Source: Kistimonas sp964291505 (GTDB lineage Bacteria; Pseudomonadota; Gammaproteobacteria; Pseudomonadales; Endozoicomonadaceae). From it: DNA of 64,000 nucleotides. Both the position numbers and the translations under genes were made by a program. The DNA lies in assembly GCA_964291505.2 (NCBI GenBank), contig OZ220199.1, positions 124,001 to 188,000 on the forward strand, written 5' to 3'. Below, piece by piece: positions 1 through 13,300 of this stretch; within the stretch, counting starts at the first letter, position 1; each line of letters begins with the position of its first letter. The notes under the pieces are model-generated. The model had not been told where the DNA came from, did no database searches, and worked only from the letters and a program-made list of their open reading frames with translations.

Positions 1-3000
1 TACCGTCAGTGATCAGGAAACTGTTGGCTGCGAAGGTCACCTTGTTTTCAGGACGTACTTCTACCGTCGTATCCGCTACTGCGACGGTACCACCACCGTA
101 GGTTTCGACGTTGACCTTTCCGACAGCCTCACCCGTACCACGAGCAGAAATCTGGACATCTCCCACACTGCTCAGTTGCGCGTCTTCACCCACGTAGACT
201 TCTGCAATATTGGTATCCGTCTTGATTTCCATGGTCGCGCCCGCTCCGGACACCGCACCACCGGAGATCAATGTGACCTTGTCGTTCAGGATAAAGTCAT
301 TGAGAGCATCCAGTGTCATGTCACCGGCATCTGATGCACCGTCTTCCACGGTCAGTGACGCACTATCCCCAATCACCACGCGGGTGGTCATATTGACGTT
401 GGTAAAGCTGTCCGCACCGGCTGCGCTGGCAACACCGCCCGTGGTGCCCTTGATATTGTCACCAGAGACGCTGTTCTTGCGCAGTTTGGTGATGGCATCC
501 ATATCAATATCGGTTGCCTTGATCACGGCATCCGCACCAATACCAGCGGTTATATTGGCTGTTACATCGTGATCAGCCTTGGCACCTGTGGCACCCAGCA
601 CACCACCGGAACCCACATTGATTTTGCTGTCAAAGGTAGCATTCTGCTCCGCCTTGATGACCAGGGTTCCTGCGCCGCGCTGGGTCAAGTCGATATCCTT
701 GCCGCTGGCGCCTTCACGAATTTCCGCCGTGACAGTGCTCTTGTTCACCGTAATGGCTTCGGTACCGGAACCACCGACAATACCACCGGCACCGGCCGTG
801 CCTTCCGCATAGTTATCATCATTACCAACCGCGGTGATCTGGAGTGTGGAACCTGTCAGATCAACCCCATCCCCCAGGAAAGCGAGCGTTGTCGTATCTG
901 ACTTGGCTTTGGCTGAACTGCCGCCTGCCGCCAGCAGACCGCCGGAGTAGCTGTCAGCCTCGGACTTCTGCTTGGTATTATTCGTTGCAGAAAGTGTCGT
1001 CGCACCGGTAATCGCCAGCGTCGCACCATCGGCAACGAAACTCTTCACCGTGCTGTTGTTATTGATCGTCGACAGGGTTGCATCAACACCAATCAAGGCG
1101 CCGGCTGCACCCAGCGAGTACGCCTTGGCGTTATAGCTGTTATCCGGCACCTTGGTTTCTGCCGCAATAGACAGACTGGCGGCGGTGATGCTGATACTGC
1201 CTTGAGTCGCATCATCAGGATCGCCCAACGCGGCAATGACGGTGGGCGCAATCGTGATATCTGTCAGAGAGACACCAACGGCAAGACCGCCGGCATTCAC
1301 ACCATGCACCGTTACATCGGCTTTTGGTGTAGCCGCAGCCTGAATATCCACGGTATTGGTCACAGTGACAGCGGCATTGTTTCCAATAAATGCCTTCACG
1401 CTCGGGTCAATACGAACCCTGGCGTCGTTACCAGAACCGGCTCCGATACCTGCAGCCACAGACCAGATATTTTCGGTCACCGTGGCGTTAGAGGTCGCCG
1501 TGATCAGGACATCTCCGACGGAATCACTATCCTGGCCAACCTGAGCATAATCCCCCAGATAAGCCAACGTGGTTCCACCGATATCGACATCACCGACTGC
1601 CGCTCCTGCGGCTATGCTGCCGGCGGTTACCCCTTTCGCCTCGACGTCGTAATTGCGGGAGGCTTCTGCGGTAATAATCAGATCGTCGGCGTTGGTAATC
1701 CGCGCGCCATTTGATGACGTTGTTCCATGATCCACAAACGCCCGTTGTGTCGCCGTATCATTGATAACACTGACCTGAGCACCCAGCCCAACAGTGCCTG
1801 CAGAGCCGCCGTAGCTATAAACGTCAACATCTTCGGCAGTAAATATCGCCTTGATCTTGATATCATCGGTTGCAGAAATATCCGTGTTGTTATCGATATA
1901 AGCCGTTGTTGCTCCGGAAAGATTCAATACACCGACAGAGCCACCTACACTCAGGCCTACGCCCCCAATCGCTGCACCACCGGCAATCTGTTGAATATCC
2001 GCGGTTTCAGTCGCCTTCACCAGGATGTCTGCTGATGCCCCATTACTGCCAGCTGTGATCTGTGCACCATCGCCAATATAGGCCGTGGTATCTGATACGG
2101 AAGGGTCTTCGCCTACGGAAACAGTAAAGAGACTGCTTGTTGCAACACTGTCAGCTCGTTGGGCAGTATCATCAGAACCCAGTCCGTTCGGATTGCTGTT
2201 ACTAAATGCTGTATCAATCTTTTCCTGCGCCGGTGTCGCCTGTTCATTACCGGCACTATCTAGCCCTGTACCCACACTGATAACCGATGCCGCGCCACTG
2301 ACACCAAAGGTGCCACCACCGGCAAATGCCATGACCATGGAATCAATGGTGCGATTGGCTTCAGCTTCAACCGTCACATCTCCTTCCGCCGTCACAACAC
2401 TGTTTGCGCCGATATGGGCATCCACGGCGTTTTTAGCCGTGACAACATCAATGGATGCACCAACACCACCGCCACCTAAGCCACCGGCACCAATGTCGTT
2501 GTCGAAGGTGATCTTACTGGTCGCCTTGACCTTGGTATCGGCGCCGGACGTCACATTCGCGTTGGTTGCAGCACCACTGCCGGGTACATAAGCGCCAATG
2601 TAAGCGGTCGTGTTCGAGTTTGTCTCAACCACAGACACAGAACCCGCAATTCCAGCGGCCCCAGCAGCGAGCGTGCCAACCAGTACAGAGACGTCTTCTT
2701 CCGAATCACTGTTAACCTGCACAGTGCCACTTGCGTCAATCGTCGCCCCTTCGATATAAGCGCGGGTATTGCCATCCAGCAGGCCTACCGCAACAGAGCC
2801 ACCGGCACCGACAATACCGCCGCCGATGGCGCCATCATACAGATCCAGATCCACACGACTGTTTGCATCTACAATCACACCGGTGTCACTGGTTACCTTG
2901 GCTAACCGGATAAATGCATCAGTATCAGATGTACTCTTCACACCGGACGCAGCGCCAGCCACTCCAGCATAAAAGCCTGCCCCGACGCCCGCGCTGGCAG

Positions 3001-6000
3001 ACAGGATTTTTTCCCGACTGAGCGCCGAAACATCCAGACCGTCACCGGCATAGATATGATCCTCATCAGTCGAGACATCATCATCGGCGACATAGGCCTG
3101 CGTGGTGTTATCGACAATATCAGTATCAATAGAGGCACCCACACCTGCGGCACCGCCACCAAAGGCAAGCGCGCCCCCTCCACTGCTGATATCGGTATGC
3201 TGGTGCGCACGAACCTTGACCTGCTTGCCTCGGTTACTGTTGTTATTGATTGACGCATCACTGATATAGGCACGTGTCGTATTCGTGACCTTGTTGACGA
3301 TCACATTGGCGCCAATGCCGACCTGTCCGGCCAGCCCCAGGCTGACGGCAACAACATCGATTTCTTCATCATTAGTGGCAATAACGGCCAAACCATTGAG
3401 GTTTTCGGTACTCTCAGTGCCGGAGGCATCATCGGCCCATTGTTTGATGGCCAGTGAACTGCCTGAGCCCTTAGCAACAACCGCTGCATCACCCGTGATA
3501 TATGCCTGGGTATCATTATCCAACTGGTTGACCACCACGGTGCCGCCAACACCTACAGTTCCCGAACCACTGAGGGTACCGGCGTAGGATTTGATGGTGT
3601 CGTCAGACTCAGCCTGAACCAGGATGTTGTCATCCGTTGTGACCGTGCCACCGTTGATATAGGCCCGCACGTCATTGTGAATCAGATTACTGGATGCGGA
3701 ACCGGCCACACTGGTGGTACCGGAACCGGAAATACCGGCAGACAAGGTCGAAATCGTCGCATCCGATGTGGCCACAATGCGGATATTGCCGGCATTACCG
3801 GTCGTTACGACGGCACTGGAACCATCCACATAGGATTTAACGGTATTGTCGATTTCGTTATAGGCGACAGCTGCCCCAATCGCGACGGTGCCAGAACCAC
3901 TGATCTGGGTTGAGCCGGAGCGGATATCAGAGGTATCGGTTGCCAGCACATTGATGTCACCGGTCGTGGTGACAGAGGCGCCCCCACTGATATGGGCATC
4001 AACGGTCTTGCGAATCCAGTTCAGGGAGAAAGAGCCGGCTCCTGCAAACGTACCGGATCCGGAAAGCGAGACACTGAAAGTATTGATATCAGCATCAGAG
4101 GTCGCACTGACGTTCACGGTATCAGCAATCACCGTGGCGTTATCAATGTAAGCACGAATGATATTGGCGGTATCGTAATCACCCGGATCATCCGGGTTAC
4201 CACCGACATAGTTGTAACCTACTGCGGCACCAATGGCGGCAGTACCGGCACCACTGCCGCCACCCGCCAGCGAATTCAGTGTTGCCTGGTCGGATGCGGA
4301 AACACTCACCGCACCACTGCTGGCCTGTGCTTTGGCATTATCAGCAATGCGTGCTTCCACACTGTTGCGAATCCAGTTCAATGACAGCGAAGCCGCACCA
4401 CCTACTGTACCGGCGCCGGAGCCACTGATGGTGAATGACCAGATCTGGGCGTCCAGTATCGGATCATCACTGCTATCCTGATCGCCGTCATCGGCCAAGG
4501 CCACAGAGGGCAATTGATCGGTATTCAGGACTTTAGCGACAACCTTGATATCACCCGTTGTCGCTGTTGCTTCAGTACCACTGCCTTCTATGCGCGCCTG
4601 AAGATCGCTGCGCATATCGTTGGTGGCAGAGGCGATGGATGCCGCCCCGGTGCTGGCGCCGGAAGCGCCGCCAGCGACAATCACCATGATCGGAGTTGTC
4701 GTGGCACGGACACTAACATCGGTATAGCCCGTTACCTTGGCGCCGCCCTGTATGGAGGCATTGACCAGGTTACGCATGAAGTTAATCGAAATAGAGCCGG
4801 CTATCGCGACATTGCTGGCACCTGCCGCACCTACTGTGACGTTCACAATGCTGGCTGCCGAGTCCGCATAAACATTAACGGCACCCAGGCTGGAATCTAC
4901 TGTCGAGCTACCGCCAATGTAGGCGCGAATAATGCCTGTGTTGATGGCATCGCGATTCTCGGCCACATCACGGGTCGGATCCCCCGGGTTACCGCCAATG
5001 TAGTTGTAGGCAATCGCTGCACCGACAGCGCTGCCCGACGAACCTGCTGCACCGATGGCAATCGATATCAGGTCAGCGTCGTCCTCTGCCGCAACAGTCA
5101 CATCACTGGATGCATCGACATCTGCATTATTGACGTACGCCTCTACAGTGTTGTTCAACCAGTTCAGCGAAATAGCCGCACCAGCCGCAAAGCTGTTCGC
5201 ATAAGCCCCGGCGATAGTGACATTGATAACCTGTGCACCGAAATCAGTATCCGACGGCAGCTCAGAAGTATCCACACCCAGGCCTGCCAGATCGACATCC
5301 GACCCCGAAGGCGAGAAACCGGCAAGTACATTCACACCGGCATTTTTGGATTCCACTTTCGCACTATCGATATAGGCCTGTACCGTGTTGCTGACCTCGG
5401 TGGTTGAAGCCGATGCACCCACGGCAGAACCGCTACCAGAATAAGCGCCTGCGCCGGCAATAACGACCATGGTCGTTGAGTCAGCCGCCGCCACACTGAC
5501 GGCCCCACTGGCCTCAACATCGGTATTGACAGTTGCATCCCCATCATCCTTGATACGCGCCTGAATCGTATTAGTGACTTCATTGACAGGAATGGAGCCA
5601 CCAAATGCGAAATTCTGCGCACCTGCACCGCCGACAGCCACGCTAACCAGCACACTCTTGGCCGACGCCAGAACATCCAGCGTCGAGGTATTTGAAACCA
5701 CTTTCGAGCTGTTGATTTCTGCCAGGATGGTGTTGTTGATCAGGTTCACCCCGATCGCAGCACCCAGTGCGCCCTGCTGTGAGGAGTAAGCCAGTCCGCC
5801 AGACAGGTTTACGCTGGTTGTCGTATCTGTTGCGGAAACCAGTATGGCGCCATCAACAGCAATATCGCTGTCGTCAGTGATGGTGGCCGTAATAGTGTTA
5901 TTGGTCGATGTTGCCGCCAAGCTACCGGCAACGGCCAACTTCTCAGCACCCGAGCCCCCTACAACAAGGGTGCCCAATACGGAATTTTCTTCTGCCTTAA

Positions 6001-7387
6001 CACTCAAACCACCACTGGTGCGCAAGGTTGAGCCAGAAACCTTCGCCGTCACCGTGTTATCGATGAAATTGAAGCCCAAGGCAAAGCCGAGACCCAACGA
6101 CTTACCCTTAGCAAAACCACCGGCAAAGGAGTAAATCGACGATGCATCATCAGCGAGCAGACTGACATTACCGGTTGAATCTGCCGTGGTTGTGGTATTG
6201 AGCAGTTTGGACTCAACCGTATTGTTGATGAAGTTCATCGACAGGGTGCCAGCGGCCCCCAAACCGGTCGTGCTTTGTCCGCCGGCACTCCCCACTGAAC
6301 CCGTAATCGACACTACCAGCCCTGTTGACTGTGCCGTAAGGATGACATCACCGCTGTGTTTCAGATTACTGAGACCATCGATCACTGATTCCGTGGTATT
6401 TTGAATTTGTGTGAAGGCTACAGCGGAGCCGACGCCTGTTTTGCCACCAAAACCGCCGGAACCGGCAATCAGTATAATCTGGGTATGATCATCAGCATTC
6501 AGGTTGATCGTGCCATCGATGACTGTATCACCGGAGATAGAAGACAATCCGGTCTTGGTCGTAAAGGTGGTTCTTGTCACCGCGACGGAGCCTGCGATGG
6601 CCGTCCCGCTACGGCCGGTAGCACCGGCAATACTGGCAGTCAGAGAGGCTACCCAGCCGTTACGGGTTGCATCAAAATCCAGCAGGTCTGCCAGCAGAGA
6701 ATCCGCACTGACAACCGATGCATTCACGGTGCCAGTGACAAAACTGAAGGATGCAGAACCCGCAATTCCCCGGGCAGTCCCACCATTGTCATCCTTCACA
6801 TAGGTCATTGCGCCAGAGATTGAGCCATAAATACTCAGATCACTGGCCTTAATGGTCAGGTCACCAACATCGATATCATAGGCATTACGGATGTAGGCTT
6901 CTGCGTTGTCGTCACCGATGTTAATGGTGACAGAACCAGAAATCCCCATACCCGTCTGGCCAGGCTTGGCCGCTTCTTTTGCGTCTTCCTCGGCCGTCCA
7001 GCGGCTGCTCATGTCCGCGATGCCATCCTGATAGCTCTGGCTCTGGTTCATTTTCATCAATTCCGGGCTGGTTGTTGTCGAGCCATCGGAATTGCTTAAA
7101 CCATTGCTGCTGGAAGGATCGGAACTGCCACCACTGCCATTACTGGCCGTATCTGTTGGAACACTATCACTGTCAGCCGCCGGGCTTTTTGACACCTTGG
7201 AGCCTGCCAGCGCCAGGCTGGCTGCCACGCCATCATTCTCAGCGAACAACTTGACGTTACCCGTTGCAGTGAAACCACCGCTGCCATAACGCGCGTCATC
7301 GCCATAACGGCTACCGATCAGCGCCTCGGTTTCACGCTCAATCACGTTGACTGCAACAGAAGCCCCGACACCTGTCGTTTCAGAGGA
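1..7387 (-). CDS. Giant LEPR-XLL surface protein, continuation (partial, runs off left edge)
   Basis: This is the direct continuation of the adhesin in another frame, open without a stop from about 7387 to base 1. Skipping one G at about 7388 turns the end of the upstream frame (AGVSG) into SSETTGVGASVAVN, which matches the repeat style on both sides. The region is about 2,460 residues of degenerate repeats of roughly 40-50 residues. Each has an AYI(x)-type motif (TTAYIGD, TQAYITG, TRAYIEG), then a short run such as VTAxGDVTVxAxS, then a Gly/Ala/Val-rich stretch. The pattern suggests a long beta-helix or beta-solenoid stalk. The C-terminus, where an export signal would lie, is outside the window. 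Exact repeat boundaries are my reading by eye. Confidence 0.8.
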
Positions 7388-10300
7388 CGCCACTGACACC
7401 GGCAACTGTGAAGATATAAGCGGTATCGTGCGCATTGATAAGAACAGCATTACCATCATTGTCCGCAGAGCCGTTGCCTACAGTGATATTGGCACCGTCA
7501 TCGACCTGGGCAATGGTGGAGTTGATCAACACAGTGGCAAGCATGGCACCGTTAAAGGCCATATTGTCAGCCTGACCACCAGAAGCACCGAACGTGACAG
7601 ACAGTGTCTCGTTATCAGCGTCCACTTTCAGGCTGTCGGCATAGAGCGTCACGCCGTCTTCTATCTTGGCGGTAACATCATTGACGTAGGCATAGCCCAG
7701 CAGAGCCACACCAACGGCATCACCATCGTCAGCAGCCTTGGTGCCATAACCGCCGGCTGTCGCCTTGGGTTTCCAGCCGCTGTAGGTTTTCGCATCGTCA
7801 CCGCCCGGCTTGTCCGTGTCGCCGGTCACACCAAAGGGCGTAAAGTTACCTCCAAGGTTAACCATCTGGGCAATGCTGGCTGCGGATACGACGACATCCT
7901 GATCAGTGGCTGCATCCTGATAGGTCGTATTCTGGTTGATGGATGCCCCTTCCTTGATAGTCGCATCCGCACTCTGGTTCATCACCAGTACCGCAATAGA
8001 CCCGGCAGCCGCTTTCTTCTGACCATCCGCCCGCGACGCCGTCCAGGAATCAATCAGATGGTCATCCAACCCCAGGTTGCTGTCGAGATAACTGGCCGCT
8101 GTCGTAATAAACTCACCGATCTTGTTCTGGACCGGATCCAGCATCAACCAACGTCTGTCATCATCAAAATCTTCATTATTGAGATCAACGTTATACTCAG
8201 CTACATCGCTCAGGAATTCGTATTGAATGGTCTTGCCGGTGCTGTCTTTACTTTCCACCAGTGTGCCCGCTTTCAAGGTGGCACCGGTTTCGGTGTCCTT
8301 GTAATCAGACTTGCCGACATCTTCCAGCAAAGGCGCAATCAGGTTGGCGCCCCAGAGACTGGTGGGATCAATTTGATTACGGGTTTCGGCATTGACCGTC
8401 AGCTTGCCCGCCGCATCAACCACCGCATCCTTGTTGATATAGGCTTTGGACTTACTGTCGTAATAGCCCATGGCAATGGCTGCAGAGAAGCCGGTTTCCG
8501 TGGTGAAACGGGAGTCGTCACCCGTTGCTGCGCCGTAATCAATCGCTTTAGAGTCTGACGTCAGGCTTGGACGGGACTCCAGAACAGCCTGAACAGTGAT
8601 ATTGCCACCGGCCTGTACGGTCTGCTTGTTAGCTGCATCCACAACACCATCGCCTATACGCGCGGTAACGTCGTTGCTATCTACGTGCACTGCAATAGCA
8701 GCAGCCACATCGTAGGCATCGCCCTTGGTTTTGGGTTCTGACGTGGCATTCCACCACTTATCAAAAGCATCGGATTTGGACGACAGGAATTTTGTGGTGG
8801 CGTCCTTAATCGGATCCGACAGACGACTTTTCTGGGATTTCGTCGCATCCGTCAGGTAATCGCCTTTGGAGTCAGTTCCAACGCCGGCAAACGCCTTGAT
8901 ACCCGGGCTGGTTGGCGGCGACAGGAAGAGTGCCCCGACACCAATCAGGTTGTCAGCAATCGCACCAAAGCTGTTGTTCGCACCAATCCCCGAATCGGCA
9001 CCATTATCATCGAGGATGTGATCATCCATGCTGGCATCAACGGTGATATCACCTGCGACGGTAACGGTACCATCCAGGTAAGCATTGGTATGGCTTTCAT
9101 CAACAGCAATCGCCAAGGCAATTCCCAGTTTACCTTTAACACCGGCAATGGAGCGCGCGACCGTCGTATTAATTTCGGAGGTATTACTGGAGACATTCAG
9201 GTTGCCGCCAACGGTCATGACCGAGCCATCTTTCACATTGGCTTCTGCCGTTGACTGGATCACGCTAACAGCGACCGAACCGGCCATTTTGGACAGTTTG
9301 GTCGGGTTCGCCTCAACGTCCATGGCATTTTTGGCATCGGCATGGATATAGACGTCACCAGCAGCATTCACATTACCATTGATCGTGACCTTTGACTCAT
9401 TCTCAATAATGCCGACGGAAGCCGCAAAACCCCATGAATAGGGCTTGGCACTGGCCTGAGCCAGTGATGAGGAAACAATCGTGACATTACCTGTATTCTG
9501 ACTGGTATCCGGTGATGCCTCAGCAGTGATCTGGGCAAACTCGCCAATCTCAATTTTAGCGGTGGAAACCGCACGGGATACCGCCCCCAAGAGGGCCAGC
9601 CCTTCACTGAACTCAATGGCAAACTCAGCAACCGAGAGCGCGTTTTCAGCAAACCAGTTATTGTTGTTGGAATTACTGGCCGCCAGGTAATTCTGACTGT
9701 TAACCACAGCACCGACAGACACATTGCCGCCTTTCAGCGTGGTCTGTGTATTAATGGTGCCGACCGTTTCACCAATAAACACCTTGGCTTTCAGGTTATC
9801 GTAGTTGTACCAGCCGGATGTCCAGGGCAATAAGCGGGATTCAGCCAATACGGTAATATCGCCATGCACGGCATTGCTTACATTGGTAGATGCCAGTGCA
9901 ATTAACTGGGCACCTTCATCAATGGTGATTTCCTTGCCTTTAATGGTGATATCACCCGCCGCTGTCGCATGGCTGGTATCAATCGTATAGCCTTTGATCT
10001 TGACGGTACCGGCAGCAATCTTGATGTTCATGCCATCAACGGAGATATTGCCGTCAATGGTCGCGGTATCCCCTGCATTCACCGTATAGGTCGCATTATC
10101 CTTGCCGGTAAAGCTGACCCATTCAAAATCTTCCTGGGTAATGGATGAGTCCATTCCCTCAACGATGATTTCGTTATCGGTACCACCACCAATATTGACA
10201 CTGACCTTGTCAGTTCCTGCCACCAGTCCCGAGGTATTGATATAAAACTGATCATTGTCGTTGGCAGAACCCACCAGTGAATCCACACCACCGCCAGTAC

Positions 10301-13300
10301 GCAGTATGACGCCACCTAATGTGAAGCCACTCGCATTCAGTGAGTTAACAGACGCACCACCGGAAAGGTCCGCCCGTTCGACACCATCCAGTCTATCGGT
10401 TTCAGTGCTACCGATAGTCAGTGTCGCATTATCCAGATCAACAGGATCTGTTGCATCATCGCTGGTGATATCCGCCAATACCATATCGGCATCACGTACT
10501 TCGACCACCCAGTCTTCACCGCTGCCACCGGTAATGGTGTCGTTACCAGTGCCGCCGGTGAAGGTATCATTACCAATACCTCCGGTCAGGGTGTCAGCAC
10601 CAGCCCCCCCATCAAGCTTCACATGACCGGATACAATGGCATTTCCGGCAAGGCTTCCGCCGGTGCCGGTCTTTTCAATCCCCAATACACTGGCGGCCAA
10701 TGAGCCACCCACCGCAGCGACGGTCAGGTCGCCAACGCCCGTTGTGGTATCGGTCAGATTTATCCCGGTCTGTGCGGGATTCAGCGTAGCGGTCAGCTTC
10801 CCGGACGTATCAGCTTCCGCGATGAGATCAAGCACGTCCTGAATAGTTTCAGCATACGTCAGGTTGACATTGACCACCGTGCCATCACGCAGCGTAACAG
10901 AGAAATCTGTGCCTTCGACCGTTCCCAGACCGGACTGGTTAGCCAGATATTGGACCAGGGTTTCCGCACCCAGCCCGGTAAACCCGGAGGCATCTATCGT
11001 GTTATCACCCGCACCGCCGGTTAATTGGACAATTTCAACCTGGGACAGGGTATCCGTCGTACTACCGTGAACAAGGCTCACATTGGTGAGTGTCATATTC
11101 GCGTCGAAGGTTTCTACCAGCGTATCAATGCCTTCACCGCCATCAATGATGTCAGCTCCGCCAAAGCCCGTTAAGGTATCGGCATCATCCTGACCGTACA
11201 GTTCGTCATCACCACCGGCGCCAATCAAGGTATCCATACCTTCACCGCCGTATAGCTTGACGCTGCCGGAGAACCCGGAAGCATCCAGCAGGTTGCCACT
11301 GGCACCACCAGTCAGCTCAGCTTTCTCAATCTCGCTGAGCGTATCCAGACTTTGAATACCATCCACACTGCTGACGACAGCACTACCGCCAGCGTTAAAA
11401 TCACCATTGACCGTAATTTCGCTGACATTCAGGGCAGCCAGATTATTCGTAAACGTCACCACCCAGGCGCCGGCAGAACCGGTCACTGCAACGTCCTCAT
11501 AACCAATATTGTCGAGCTGACGGAGTGCAAACGCGACGTCATCAACATCCGCGTCGAACGCCAGGTTTTCCGTGGTTTGACCATCAAACGTTAACGTGAA
11601 GGAACCACTGGTTACTCCCGTCAAAGTGATGCTCTGCACTTCGTTATTGGACTGACCGGCCTGTGTCGTAACAACCTCTGAAGAACCATGGGTAAAGTTG
11701 TCTGTGACCTTCAGTTCTTCAATATCCTGAGAGCCGAACTCACCGATAAACTGAATCTGCCATACCCCGGGTTTGCCGGTAACCTGAATATTCTCTTCAT
11801 GGAATCCGGTCAGCAGGCTGAGAATACCGGCGAGTTCCTCGGTTGAGGCATCATAGGCGATGGCTTCGGATTCTTCGCCACGGAAGGAAACGGTGAAGGT
11901 GCCATCGCTCACATCATCATCAAGCTTAATGGTCTGGATTTCATCAACACCCGCCGCAGCATCCAGACTGGAATCGGTAAGAATGTAGCGAGTATCGCCG
12001 CTTTCGATCAGTGTATCGGTGCCGCCATTACCATCAATGTTGTCAACACCAGTACCGCCACTGAGCACGTCATCATTATCGGAACCAACCAGCGTGTCAC
12101 GACCCGCACCACCGGATAACGTAACACCACCCAAGGTGAAGCCAGACGCATCAAGGGTGTTATCACTCAGGCCTCCGGTCAGATTGGCACTTTCTATACT
12201 AACAAGTTGATCTTTTTCTTCTTGAAGCGGCTTGTCGGCATACTTCACCGTCAGTTGGGATTCAACCAGGGTAAAATCAGCATCCCGCTGCTCCAACAAG
12301 GTATCGGTTCCCTCACCACCATCGATGGTATCATCACCGGCTCCACCGGTCAGCGTATCGTTTCCGACAGAGCCTGTTAACGTGTCATTGCCACCGGCAC
12401 CATCAAGGGATACATCGCCCAGCGTAAAGGCTGAAGCATCCAGCGTATTGTTACCATCACCGCCCGTCAGCGCGGCAGATTCAAAACCTGAGAGCGTATC
12501 TTCGTCGATGCCGTCAATCGTAAGCACGGTATCTTTTAGTACAAAGTTTGCATCACGGCGCTCACTGACAGTGTCTGTGCCTTCACCACCGCTCAGGGTG
12601 TCCAAGCCCAAGCCGCCGCCAAGGGTATCGTTACCCTTGCCACCGACAATGGTATTATCATTCGCGTTACCGGCCAGGGTATCGTCATAATCGGAACCGG
12701 TGATATCACCAAAGCCACTGACACCTTCAAAACCGGTCGCAATACCCGCATCAAGATCGACTGTCACACCGGTTGTGCAACCGGAAAAATCCAGCACATC
12801 ATCAGAATCAGCAGACAATGTTTCGATACCGGTCAGCGAGACGCCTGCCAGATCCAGCGCATTACTACCGGTAATGGCCCAGTTATTCTTACCATCGATG
12901 GTGGCGCTTACGGTGTCATCGCCATTACCACCGGTGATGGTTTCAATGCCACTGAAAGTCAGATCACCGTCATTAGCCGTACCCGCGTTATTCCCGGTCA
13001 ATACCCATGTGGTATCACTTTCCGCACCCACCAGCGTGTCGCTGCCGCTTCCCGCATTGAAGGTAATCAGCAAGCTTTCGTCAGTCAGTGCAGTGATACT
13101 TTTATCCAGCGTGAGGGTGTCATCACCATCAGTACCGGTAATGGTAATGTGATTGCTGCTGTCCAGCGTGGCTTCATAAAGGACTGGCGCACCTTCCGCG
13201 CTGTTATCCACCAGCTGCAGGACAGAGGTGTTATCCTGCTCAATGACCCTCAGCACCAGGTCATTGGCATCGTTACCCATATCGTGGCTGAGCTCATTGG

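Noticed and set aside
4514..5407. 297-codon plus-strand frame
   Set aside because: Antisense shadow of the adhesin repeats; biased codons on the opposite strand explain it.
7347..8558. 403-codon plus-strand frame, and many others over 1-13,500
   Set aside because: They are antisense to the giant adhesin. Their residues mirror its repeat composition, and none has a ribosome site or homology.
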